Of a DNA stretch of 32,693 nucleotides, positions 15,805 to 24,280 are shown piece after piece. The notes under the pieces were generated by a model, which saw only the letters and a list, made by a program, of their open reading frames with translations, was not told the DNA's origin and did no database searches. The stretch comes from JAVDCA01 sp035764045. Lineage in GTDB: Bacteria > Pseudomonadota > Alphaproteobacteria > Rhizobiales > Xanthobacteraceae. Position 1 is the stretch's first letter. Each line of letters opens with the position of its first letter. The translations under genes were made by a program, and so were the position numbers. The DNA lies in assembly GCA_035764045.1 (NCBI GenBank), contig DASTZX010000117.1, positions 1-32,693 of the forward strand, read 5' to 3'.

Positions 15805-15851
15805 TGCATCCGCAGTCTTGACCTGATGTCGATCGAGGGACGCCTCGGAGC

Positions 15852-16787
15852 CTAGGCGGATCGCACGCCGTCCCAGGTGCCCGTGCCGAGCGTTGCCGGC
15901 GAGTAATCGAGGAACGACCAGCGCAACGGCGTCGCGGCGCGCCGGCGCCATCCGCGCGTCACCGCGAACCGCCAGGCACGTTCCGCGCCTTCTATCAGCC
16001 GCGCGGCGTCCGGGCTCCAGTCGATCGTCGCCAACCCTTGCAGTTGCAGCAGGTCGCCGGTCGCGAAGTCAATGAACAGCAGCGCGGCGCGCGGATCGCC
16101 CAGCAGATTGCCGAGCGTGTTGTAGAAGCGATTGCCGGCAAAATCGGGAACGACCAGCATGTCGCCGTCGACCTTTACGAATCCGGGCCGGCCGCCGCGG
16201 TGGGAGACGTCGAGCCCGCCGGCGGCACCGATCTCGGGCCGCGATCGGCTGGCCACGAACAACGTGTCCGCCTGCGCGACCAGCGCACGCGCCTCGGCGT
16301 CAAGGCCATCGAGCCAGTCGGTGCTGCCGGCTGCCGGCGGCACCCGATGCGGGGCGCGACGCTGGATGTATTTCGCGCAATTGCCGAAGCTCTGCCGGAC
16401 CGCGACCGTGAAGCCGCCGTCGTCCAGGCTCGCGATCTGCCCGTTGGCTCGGTTGCGCCGCCGGGTGGAAAGATCGAGGCCGAGAATCCCGACCTCGCGG
16501 CCGTCGCCCAGCGTCGGGACGGCGGGATCCTGCCCGTCCGGCAGCGCGTCGACCCGCAGGGTCGCGGGATCGGGCGAATAGACGAAGCCGGGCGTGCCGG
16601 TCAGCATGGTGGCAAGCGGCCAGCCCTCCGCATCGGCTGTCGCGACGAACAGGTAGCGCAGCAGCTCGAAGAAGCTGCGGTGCTGGTCGGGCATGAAGTT
16701 GCGGATGCCGGCACCGCGCGCAGCGGACCCGGCGCGAGCTTGGGCGACAAGCTCGTCGGCATGAAACGGAGAGGCGGAGACGTCCAT
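15852..16787 (-). CDS. PNPOx-fold FMN-binding protein (pyridoxamine-phosphate-oxidase related)
   Basis: This 311-residue protein contains a split-barrel FMN-binding domain in its C-terminal half: LVAQADTLFVASRS, SHRGGRPGFVKVDGD, LVVPDFAGNRFYNTLGNLLGDPRAALLFIDFATGDLLQLQG. These are the strand and phosphate-binding patterns of the COG3576-like oxidoreductases. A second, degenerate copy lies at residues 35-110 (FFELLRYLFVATADAEGWPLATML). The middle segment has QSFGNCAKYIQRR, common in this group. The exact substrate is unknown. The ATG start at 16787 has GGGAG 6-7 bases upstream. It is divergent from the LysR gene across a 115-base AT-rich gap, so that LysR protein probably controls it. It converges with the RraA-family gene. 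Confidence 0.85.
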   Translation of the reverse strand: MDVSASPFHADELVAQARAGSAARGAGIRNFMPDQHRSFFELLRYLFVATADAEGWPLATMLTGTPGFVYSPDPATLRVDALPDGQDPAVPTLGDGREVGILGLDLSTRRRNRANGQIASLDDGGFTVAVRQSFGNCAKYIQRRAPHRVPPAAGSTDWLDGLDAEARALVAQADTLFVASRSRPEIGAAGGLDVSHRGGRPGFVKVDGDMLVVPDFAGNRFYNTLGNLLGDPRAALLFIDFATGDLLQLQGLATIDWSPDAARLIEGAERAWRFAVTRGWRRRAATPLRWSFLDYSPATLGTGTWDGVRSA

Positions 16788-16880
16788 GGAAAGCTCCCGT
16801 CGATGTCATCGATCCGACATCGGCATGGGCAACTTAATAATTGCAGAAATATCGGTAAGTGTTCAAATTAGGAAATCAGA

Positions 16881-16897
16881 ATTCCACAATGTGGAAT
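16881..16897. promoter_or_regulatory. Perfect 17-base palindrome in the LysR divergent promoter
   Basis: ATTCCACA-A-TGTGGAAT (8-1-8) ends only 5 bases before the LysR start codon, in an AT-rich 115-base divergent gap. It fits the symmetric LysR-type binding pattern. On the minus strand, TTGAAC (16860-16865) with a weak AATTAT about 18 bases away could be the promoter of the PNPOx-fold gene. Binding here would repress lysR while activating the divergent gene. The position so close to the ATG is unusual. Confidence 0.55.
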
Positions 16898-16902
16898 AAT
16901 CC

Positions 16903-17817
16903 ATGGATCGTCTCGATGAGCTGGCGGTGCTGGTCGCGGTGATCGACCACGGCAGCCTCGCGGCCGCGGCGCGCCGGCTGCGCCGTTCCCCGCCGGCCGT
17001 GACGCGGGCACTGGCGGCGCTCGAGCAGCGCGTCGGCGTGCGCCTCGTCGAGCGCACGACGCGCCGCCTCGCCGCGACCGAGGCGGGCCGCGCCGTCGCG
17101 GAGCGCGCGCGGCTTCTCCTCGGCGACTACGACTCCGCCGTGACCGGTCTCGCCGATGCCCCGCTGCGCGGGCTGCTGCGGATCACGGCGCCGGTGCAAT
17201 TCGGCCGCCGCCACGTGACGCCGCTGGTGATCGGATTTCTCGCCGCGTTCCCCGAGATGCAGGTCGAGCTCGTTCTCCACGACCGCAACCTCGACCTGAT
17301 CGACGAGGGTCTCGACGTCGCGATCCGCATCGGGCCGCTGGCGGACTCGAGCCTGATGGCGCGGCGCGTCGGCGAGGTGCGCCGGGTCCTGATCGCAAGC
17401 CCCGCCTACCTGGCGCAGCGCGGCACGCCGAGAAAGCCCGCCGAGCTCGCCGCCCACGACACGATCCTCGGCACCGCGCCCGCGGAGGCCTCGGAATGGC
17501 GCTTCGGCCAGGCCAAGCGGACGACGGTGGTGCGGTTGTCGCCGCGCCTCCTCGTCAACGACATCGAGGCCCAGCTCGTCGCCGCGCACGCCGGCCAGGG
17601 CATCGCCCGGGTCCTCTCCTATCAGGTCAGCGACGCGCTGGAGGCGGGATCGCTGGTCCGCCTCCTCGCCGCCTTCGAGCCGCCCCCGCTTCCGGTTCAT
17701 CTCGTCGCGCCGAGCGGCGGCCACAAGGCGCCAAAGGTGCGCGCCTTCCTCGACTACGCGGCCGGATCGCTCGCCAAGCTGCGCGTCATCCGTCCGATCG
17801 ATCGGCGGCTCACGTAA
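16903..17817 (+). CDS. LysR-family transcriptional regulator
   Basis: This 304-residue regulator has an N-terminal winged helix-turn-helix: MDRLDELAVLVAVIDHGSLAAAARRL, then SPPAVTRALAALEQRVGVRLVERTTRRLAATEAG, the canonical LysR pattern. Residues 88-295 are the periplasmic-binding-protein-like effector domain, starting RGLLRITAPVQFGRRHVTPLV and including DEGLDVAIRIGPLADSSLMARRVG, which places it in the large CrgA/DmlR-like group. The leader lacks a strong ribosome site; only a GTGGAA inside the palindrome precedes the ATG. It is divergent from the PNPOx-fold gene. Its stop overlaps that of azlD by 8 bases in a tail-to-tail arrangement. Confidence 0.94.
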   Translation: MDRLDELAVLVAVIDHGSLAAAARRLRRSPPAVTRALAALEQRVGVRLVERTTRRLAATEAGRAVAERARLLLGDYDSAVTGLADAPLRGLLRITAPVQFGRRHVTPLVIGFLAAFPEMQVELVLHDRNLDLIDEGLDVAIRIGPLADSSLMARRVGEVRRVLIASPAYLAQRGTPRKPAELAAHDTILGTAPAEASEWRFGQAKRTTVVRLSPRLLVNDIEAQLVAAHAGQGIARVLSYQVSDALEAGSLVRLLAAFEPPPLPVHLVAPSGGHKAPKVRAFLDYAAGSLAKLRVIRPIDRRLT

Positions 17818-18124
17818 CGATCAAGGCCCGCACCAGCACGGCGACCGCCATGCCGGCGAGCACGGCGAGGAAGTCGTTGCGCCGCAGCATCATGGCGCCG
17901 ACCGCTGCCGCCACCGCGAGCAGCGCCGGAAACCCTTCGCGCACCGCAATCGGCAGCACGGTGGCGACTACCACGGCGCCCGGGAGGGCTTCCAGGATCC
18001 GGCGGAGCCGCATCGTGAGCGGCACATGCGCCATCAGCCAGAACCCGCCGGCGCGCATCGCGTAGGTCGCGGCGGCCATCGCCATGATGGCGGCGAGCGG
18101 GCCGAACCGGCTGGGGTCAGGCAT
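17810..18124 (-). CDS. azlD: AzlD-family branched-chain amino acid export subunit
   Basis: This small integral membrane protein has 104 residues and three to four hydrophobic segments: FGPLAAIMAMAAATYAMRAGGFWLM, ILEALPGAVVVATVLPIAV, and a final LAVLAGMAVAVLVRALI. The ATYAMRAGGFW segment is the family hallmark. Together with AzlC it forms an exporter of branched-chain amino acids or analogues (as BrnFE and AzlCD do). ATG 18124 overlaps the azlC stop by 8 bases, which strongly supports this start over the longer frame at 18178 and implies translational coupling. Its end overlaps the LysR gene tail to tail by 8 bases, leaving no room for a terminator. Confidence 0.9.
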   Translation of the reverse strand: MPDPSRFGPLAAIMAMAAATYAMRAGGFWLMAHVPLTMRLRRILEALPGAVVVATVLPIAVREGFPALLAVAAAVGAMMLRRNDFLAVLAGMAVAVLVRALIVT

Positions 18125-18845
18125 CCGCCGCCTCGCCGAAAAAACCCTCCGCGATGCTGCCGGCGAGCGCGCCGGCAATCACGAACCACCAGCCCGGCAC
18201 GAGGGACTCCGTCGCAAGCGCGACCGCACCCGCGATGCCCCAGGCGACGGCGCGCCGCCGCCCGCCCCACAGCGGGATCAGCATCGTCGAGAAGAAGATC
18301 GGCAGCACCAGATCGAGCGCGATCCGGCGCGGATCGGTCACCAGCGCGCCGAGTTGCCATCCGGCGGTCGTCGCCGCCATCCATGCGGCCCACACGAACA
18401 GCCCGCCGCCGAGAAACACCGCGGCGTCGCGGCCGCCCTCGGCGCGATAGCGCATCGACACGAGCCAGCCCGGATCGGTGCTGAGCTGCAGCATCGGATA
18501 GGTCTGCCACCCGGGCAGCGGCCCGAGCCAGGGCCGAAGCGCCGCCCCGAATAGCAGCATGCGCGCGTTGACGGTTGCGGCCAGCAGCGCGAGCCCCGCG
18601 ACGCTGCCCCAGGTGATCCGCTCCGGCCACGTCTCCATCGCGACCATCTGCGAGGCGCCGCCGTAGACGAGCGCATTCATCAGCATCGAATCGACGAGGC
18701 CGAAGCCCTTGCGCGCGGCCGTGGCGCCGACCGCGATCCCGAAAGCGATCATCCCGGGAAGCGCCGGCAGCATGAGGATAGCGCCGAGGCGCAGACCATC
18801 GAGCGACCAGGTCGGCGCGTCGGACTGTTTTCGATCTGTGATCAT
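18117..18845 (-). CDS. azlC: AzlC-family branched-chain amino acid export permease
   Basis: This is the large subunit of an AzlCD/BrnFE-type exporter, 242 residues. Family features are ILMLPALPGMIAFGIAVGATAARKG near the N-terminus, then MNALVYGGASQMVAM (the conserved GxxQ/S segment), TVNARMLLFGAALRPWL (the N-R-pair motif) and several further membrane spans. ATG 18845 was chosen because it starts close to the first hydrophobic segment; an in-frame ATG at 18902 would add 19 residues, and neither has a strong ribosome site. It precedes azlD with an 8-base overlap. The substrate may be Ile/Leu/Val or another compound. Confidence 0.92.
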   Translation of the reverse strand: MITDRKQSDAPTWSLDGLRLGAILMLPALPGMIAFGIAVGATAARKGFGLVDSMLMNALVYGGASQMVAMETWPERITWGSVAGLALLAATVNARMLLFGAALRPWLGPLPGWQTYPMLQLSTDPGWLVSMRYRAEGGRDAAVFLGGGLFVWAAWMAATTAGWQLGALVTDPRRIALDLVLPIFFSTMLIPLWGGRRRAVAWGIAGAVALATESLVPGWWFVIAGALAGSIAEGFFGEAADA

Positions 18846-18916
18846 GCACCCGAGTGCGTGCGGCGAGGCGGGAGCAGTAACAAAGCCGCCTCCGGACGAC
18901 AACCGCCCGACAGCAT

Positions 18917-18941
18917 TGCGCCCGCCGAATGGGCGGGCGCA
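18917..18941 (-). terminator. GC hairpin downstream of ftsH
   Basis: A perfect 10-bp stem (18917-18926 with 18932-18941) around a 5-base loop lies 24 bases after the ftsH stop. It has no T-run on the minus strand, so it may act with Rho or simply protect the 3' end. It also lies about 70 bases before the azlC start, between the two genes. Confidence 0.5.
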
Positions 18942-18965
18942 TCGGTCGTTTCGCTTATCGGATCG

Positions 18966-20906
<1,941 letters not shown>

Positions 20907-20980
20907 CCCGATGTCCTCGATGCGCGCTGGGTCGCCCGGTGGTCCAATGCACTCTCCAGAAGTACCCGCGTCTGGCAGTC

Positions 20981-21011
20981 TAATGTAGGTGCGGTGCGGC
21001 AATATGCCAAG
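20981..21011 (-). promoter_or_regulatory. Promoter candidate for ftsH (possibly heat-shock type)
   Basis: On the minus strand, TTGGCA and TACATT are 17 bases apart, a fair sigma-70 promoter. Overlapping it, CTTGGC-N16-CCTACATTA resembles a sigma-32 site (CTTGAA then CCCCATTTA-like). The -10 region is about 75 bases before the ftsH ATG. FtsH is heat-induced in many bacteria, so a shared or sigma-32 promoter is plausible but unproven. Confidence 0.4.
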
Positions 21012-21035
21012 CAAAAGCCCCGTAATCCGTTAATT

Positions 21036-22139
21036 TTACCGCTGCGCGGCGAATTGCGCCGGTTTGCGCCCCGCCGGGCGTCCGGATGCAGGCCCGCGGC
21101 CGCGATTGCGCCGCGAAGGGGCCCGTTCGACCACCAGCCGGCCGCCGTGCAGGGTCACCACGGCACCGGCAAGCGTGCGGCGAAATCGCGCGCGGCGAGC
21201 GACCGCGACCGCCAGCGCCTGGGCGAGTGCCTCGAGCTTTCCGAGCTCGACCGGGCCCTCGTCGCCGACCTGCGTGACCGACCGGCCGAGCAGGCGCAGC
21301 GCGACCTCGGCCGGCAGGCGGGCAAAGCCGGCTTCCGGGAACACGATCGGCCCGCGCGTCGGCCAAAGCCCGTCCGACAGCGCGGCCGCCGCGGCATCGA
21401 CCGCAAACTCGATGGTCGCTTCGGCGCGGCGCGCACGACGTGCCAGGAGGGCGAACCGCCGCGCATCGAGCCCCTCGCCGGCGAGCGCGGGCATCAGCCC
21501 GCGCATGCGCACCCGCGTGAAGCGTGGATCGAGGTTGGAGGGATCGTTCGCCGACGCGACCTTCGCGCTGCGCAAGGTCGCGACCAGGCGCGATTTCGGC
21601 AGATCGAGAAATGGCCGCACCAGAAACGCGCTGGCCGCCCGCTCGGTGCGATCAGCGGCGAGCGGCCGCACCCGCGCCATGCCGGCAAGCCCGGTCAGGC
21701 CGCTGCCGCGCGTCATCCGGATCAGGATCGTCTCCGCCTGGTCGTCGAGCGTGTGCGCGGTCAGCACGCAGGTCGCGCCGGCGCGGGCCGCCGCGACCGC
21801 AATCAGTCGGTACCGCGCCTCGCGCGCCTTCTCCTGCAGGCCGCTCGTCGGCTTGACGCCGGTCCAGCGCAGGGTGCGATGGGGAACTCCGAGATGTGCG
21901 GCCAGCCGCTTGACCGCCGCCGCCTCGCGCCGCGCTTCCGGACGCAGCCCGTGATCGACGGTGACGGCCATCAGCTTCGGGCCGCGCCGGTGACGCTTGC
22001 GCCAGCGCGCCGCGAGCAGCATCAGCGCGGTCGAATCCGGACCGCCGGAGACCGCCAGCACCAGCGCAGGCTGGTCGATCAGATCGGCAAAGAGGAGATC
22101 GGCCTCGGCGTCGGAGACCGCTGCCTCAGCAATGGACAC
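21036..22139 (-). CDS. tilS: tRNA(Ile)-lysidine synthase TilS
   Basis: This essential enzyme adds lysine to C34 of tRNA-Ile(CAU) so that it reads AUA. The N-terminal N-type ATP pyrophosphatase domain has the PP-loop VLAVSGGPDSTALMLL (SGGPDS at 31-36) and the HTLDDQAETILIRMTRGSGLTGLAGM block, which is diagnostic for TilS. It has 367 residues; the family ranges from 320 to 470, so this is a short form with a small C-terminal region that is basic and Arg/Gly-rich. The start is a GTG at 22139, overlapping the cpoB stop by 14 bases, which indicates coupling. Confidence 0.96.
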   Translation of the reverse strand: MSIAEAAVSDAEADLLFADLIDQPALVLAVSGGPDSTALMLLAARWRKRHRRGPKLMAVTVDHGLRPEARREAAAVKRLAAHLGVPHRTLRWTGVKPTSGLQEKAREARYRLIAVAAARAGATCVLTAHTLDDQAETILIRMTRGSGLTGLAGMARVRPLAADRTERAASAFLVRPFLDLPKSRLVATLRSAKVASANDPSNLDPRFTRVRMRGLMPALAGEGLDARRFALLARRARRAEATIEFAVDAAAAALSDGLWPTRGPIVFPEAGFARLPAEVALRLLGRSVTQVGDEGPVELGKLEALAQALAVAVARRARFRRTLAGAVVTLHGGRLVVERAPSRRNRGRGPASGRPAGRKPAQFAAQR

Positions 22140-23094
22140 GCTTCTGTTCGCGCTCGACCGCCGCCTTCACGTTCTGCGCGGCATGGGGATATTTCTTGCC
22201 GACCTCGGCGAGCGTCACGCAGGCGAGATCCTTCTGCTTCAGAGCGGCAAGCGACTCACCGAGCCGCAGCAGCGTGTCGGGCTGCTTGGCGCTGGTTGGG
22301 AATTTCTTCGTCATGGTGACGAAGGCTTCCGCCGCAGACTGGTAGTTCTTGCCCTGGAACAGGCTCTCGCCGAGCCAGAACTGCGCCTCGGCTGCCATGC
22401 GGTCATTCGGATATTTTTTCAGGAACTCGCGGAAGGCCTGCTCGGCGAGCGAGTAGTCCTTGTGCAGCACATAGCCATAGGCGAGGTCGAACTCGTCGTG
22501 CGGATTCTGCGTCGGCGGCAGCGTCGCGAGCTGCGGACCAGGCGCGTTCGGAATGCGTCCGGGCGGCAGCCCGACATCCTGGCCCACATTCGGCGGCCCC
22601 GCGGCGCCCCTGGGCGAATTCGTGCCGAGATCGAGCGGGGCGCCGACGTCGCGGCTGTCGGGAGCGCTCCCCGGCGGCGCGGGCTGCGGTTCGTTGGCAG
22701 CGGTGGCGGTCCCCGGCATCGAGCCCAGCATGCGCGGTGCGCCCGGCGCATTCGGATTCTGCGTCGGATCGAATACGTCGGAACGGCGCCCCGGCACGAT
22801 GGGCGGCGCCGCCGGTGCCGGCGCGGCTACGTTCGGACGAGGCCCCGCGCCCGGCTGCATCGACGGCGTCGTCTGCCCGCCGGCCTGCATCTGACGCACG
22901 AGCTGCTCGAGCTGCTGGTTTTTGTATTGCAGCTCCTCGACCGCACCGGTGAGCCGCCGAACGTCGTTTGCGAGCTGGTCGAGGCGCACCACCATGTCCG
23001 ACTCGGACATCTGGGCAAGGCCGACGGCCGGCCGGCCGATCAGGCCGATCGCGACCGCTGCGCTCAGGATGGCGAAATGGACCGAACGGGTCAT
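22126..23094 (-). CDS. cpoB: Tol-Pal system protein CpoB/YbgF
   Basis: This is a periplasmic coordinator of Tol-Pal and peptidoglycan synthesis, 322 residues. Residues 1-28 form a Sec signal (MTRSVHFAILSAAVAIGLIG then a GLA-Q site). Residues about 30-70 form a coiled coil (RLDQLANDVRRLTGAVEELQYKNQQLEQLV) that trimerises in the family. A long Pro/Gly/Ala-rich linker follows (75-195). The C-terminal TPR domain begins at DEFDLAYGYVLHKDYSLAEQAF and includes FPTSAKQPDTLLRLGESL. I chose ATG 23094 because the signal peptide starts there; upstream ATGs at 23124 and 23208 extend it without conservation. A terminator after pal implies its own promoter. The end overlaps tilS. Confidence 0.93.
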   Translation of the reverse strand: MTRSVHFAILSAAVAIGLIGRPAVGLAQMSESDMVVRLDQLANDVRRLTGAVEELQYKNQQLEQLVRQMQAGGQTTPSMQPGAGPRPNVAAPAPAAPPIVPGRRSDVFDPTQNPNAPGAPRMLGSMPGTATAANEPQPAPPGSAPDSRDVGAPLDLGTNSPRGAAGPPNVGQDVGLPPGRIPNAPGPQLATLPPTQNPHDEFDLAYGYVLHKDYSLAEQAFREFLKKYPNDRMAAEAQFWLGESLFQGKNYQSAAEAFVTMTKKFPTSAKQPDTLLRLGESLAALKQKDLACVTLAEVGKKYPHAAQNVKAAVEREQKRVHC

Positions 23095-23465
23095 GATTGT
23101 CGCTCGCAAGAATGATCCGACCATCGTGTCGCGATTCCTGAAGTCCGCCAATCGCCACCGCGATATTCGTGCGACCTTCGCAATCGCGGAGACATCCCCC
23201 AACGTCATGGCTCGCGTGTCGCTGTTGAACCCGATCGTCGCAATCCGAATTCGCGGCGAAGCCGATGCGAGCTTCGAGTCGGCGGCACCGACGCGGGGTA
23301 ACATACGATGTCGTGCGTCCAAATTGTGACTGGCCGCCGCATTTGCGGCTCGCCCGCGCCCCCGTGGCGCCGGCTCACTGCCACGATGCGCGCGCGCCGC
23401 CGAAAACGCAACCGGCGCCTCGCCGGCGCCGGTTGCTCCCCTTCCCCTCGATCCGGGGCGTCCCC
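23095..23465. other. Gap between cpoB and pal
   Basis: These 371 bases hold the intrinsic terminator of pal (23408-23436) and, presumably, the cpoB promoter and leader on the minus strand. I see no supported gene: the frames here belong to extensions of cpoB or to opposite-strand shadows. I could not identify a clear -35/-10 pair. Confidence 0.5.
23408..23436 (-). terminator. Intrinsic terminator of pal
   Basis: A perfect 12-bp stem (GCAACCGGCGCC with GGCGCCGGTTGC) closes a 5-base loop 29 bases after the pal stop. On the minus strand it is followed by GTTTTC, a short U-tract. It should end transcription from pal and separate it from cpoB-tilS. Confidence 0.82.
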
Positions 23466-23954
23466 TTAGGAGCTCGCGTTGAGCACCGTCACGGCGCGGC
23501 GGTTCTGCGACCAGCACGAGATGTCGTTGCACACCGCCACCGGCCTCTCCTTGCCGTAGGAGATCGTGCGCATGCGCTGCGCGTCGATGCCGCGCGACGT
23601 GAGGTATTCGCGCACGGTCTGCGCGCGCCGAGCGCCGAGCGCGATGTTGTATTCGCGCGTGCCGCGCTCGTCGGCGTGACCTTCGATGGTGAAGGTGTAG
23701 CGATTGTATTGCGAGAGCCACTGCGCCTGCTTGTCGAGCGTGGCGCGCGACTGCGGAGTGAGATCGGTCGAATCCGTCTCGAAGAACACCCGGTCGCCGA
23801 CGTTCACGACGAAGTCCTGCTGACTGCCTGGAGCGGCATTCATCCCCGCACCGGCCAGATCGCTCGATCTGTTGGCGCACGCCGCGATGGTCAGCGTCGC
23901 CGCAATCGCCGCGGCGAACTTCGCGCCGCGCATGAGACGCATCACAGTTTGCAT
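23466..23954 (-). CDS. pal: Peptidoglycan-associated lipoprotein Pal
   Basis: This outer-membrane lipoprotein binds peptidoglycan and TolB and holds the envelope together at division. It has 162 residues from ATG 23954, with AGGAG about 8 bases upstream; frames to 24059 are extensions. The signal peptide ends in the lipobox TIAAC, giving lipidated Cys26. The C-terminal OmpA-like domain contains RVFFETDSTDLTPQSRATLDKQAQWL and GHADERGTREYNIALGARRAQTVREYL, the peptidoglycan (diaminopimelate) binding motif. It lies downstream of tolB but with a 326-base gap that carries several candidate regulatory elements, so it is likely expressed partly from its own promoter. An intrinsic terminator follows. 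Confidence 0.97.
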   Translation of the reverse strand: MQTVMRLMRGAKFAAAIAATLTIAACANRSSDLAGAGMNAAPGSQQDFVVNVGDRVFFETDSTDLTPQSRATLDKQAQWLSQYNRYTFTIEGHADERGTREYNIALGARRAQTVREYLTSRGIDAQRMRTISYGKERPVAVCNDISCWSQNRRAVTVLNASS

Positions 23955-24033
23955 CCCCTCTGCTCCTTCCTGCTTGTACGCGCGACCGGATGGGAGCCCA
24001 TCCGGCCCTTGGCCTGCGATCAGGTCTAGAGCC

Positions 24034-24050
24034 CGTTCGTTAAACGAACG
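24034..24050. promoter_or_regulatory. Perfect 17-base palindrome in the pal promoter region
   Basis: CGTTCGTT-A-AACGAACG (8-1-8) lies 80-96 bases before the pal ATG. A possible -35 (TTGACG on the minus strand) is immediately upstream, so the palindrome would lie in the spacer or -10 zone, the usual place for a repressor operator. The regulator is unknown. Confidence 0.5.
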
Positions 24051-24122
24051 TTCCGTCAACCTTGACGCGGCCTTTCCGAAGTCCAGCGAATCGAAGGAAT
24101 CCCCTCAAAGCTTTTCTAGTGG

Positions 24123-24137
24123 TTAATGCGGCATGAA
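24123..24137. promoter_or_regulatory. CtrA-like box upstream of pal
   Basis: TTAA-N7-TGAA matches the CtrA consensus TTAA-N7-TTAA at 7 of 8 positions and is followed by C, as in TTAAC. It lies about 170 bases before the pal start codon. Confidence 0.3.
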
Positions 24138-24167
24138 CGGGGCAGCGCGCACGCGGTGCGGAACTTA

Positions 24168-24211
24168 TAGAACCCCCCGCGAACCCACCGCGAACCCTTG
24201 TAGAACCCGGG
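24168..24211. repeat. Four in-phase 11-bp direct repeats with GAACCC core
   Basis: Units start at 24168, 24179, 24190 and 24201, each of the form NNGAACCCNNN with exact 11-base spacing. The outer two begin TA and the inner two GC. On the minus strand, the direction of pal, this reads as GGGTTC every 11 bases. Direct repeats of one helical turn are typical of OmpR/PhoB-type response regulator sites. That link is inference. Confidence 0.75.
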
Positions 24212-24280
24212 TGCACCATTCCGGGGCGGGCCGGGCGGTTCCGCCGCCAACCCCGCTGCAAGGCCGCTCACAAGCCCGCG

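Larger units (their letters stand above)
23955..24280. other. Repeat-rich gap between tolB and pal
   Basis: No gene is supported in these 326 bases. They hold an 8-bp hairpin with a 4-base loop (23986-24005) in the likely pal leader, a 17-base palindrome (24034-24050), a CtrA-like box (24123-24137) and four in-phase 11-bp repeats (24168-24211). On the minus strand TTGACG (24054-24059) may be a -35 element just upstream of the palindrome. The stretch is more AT-rich between 24030 and 24130 than its surroundings. Confidence 0.6.
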
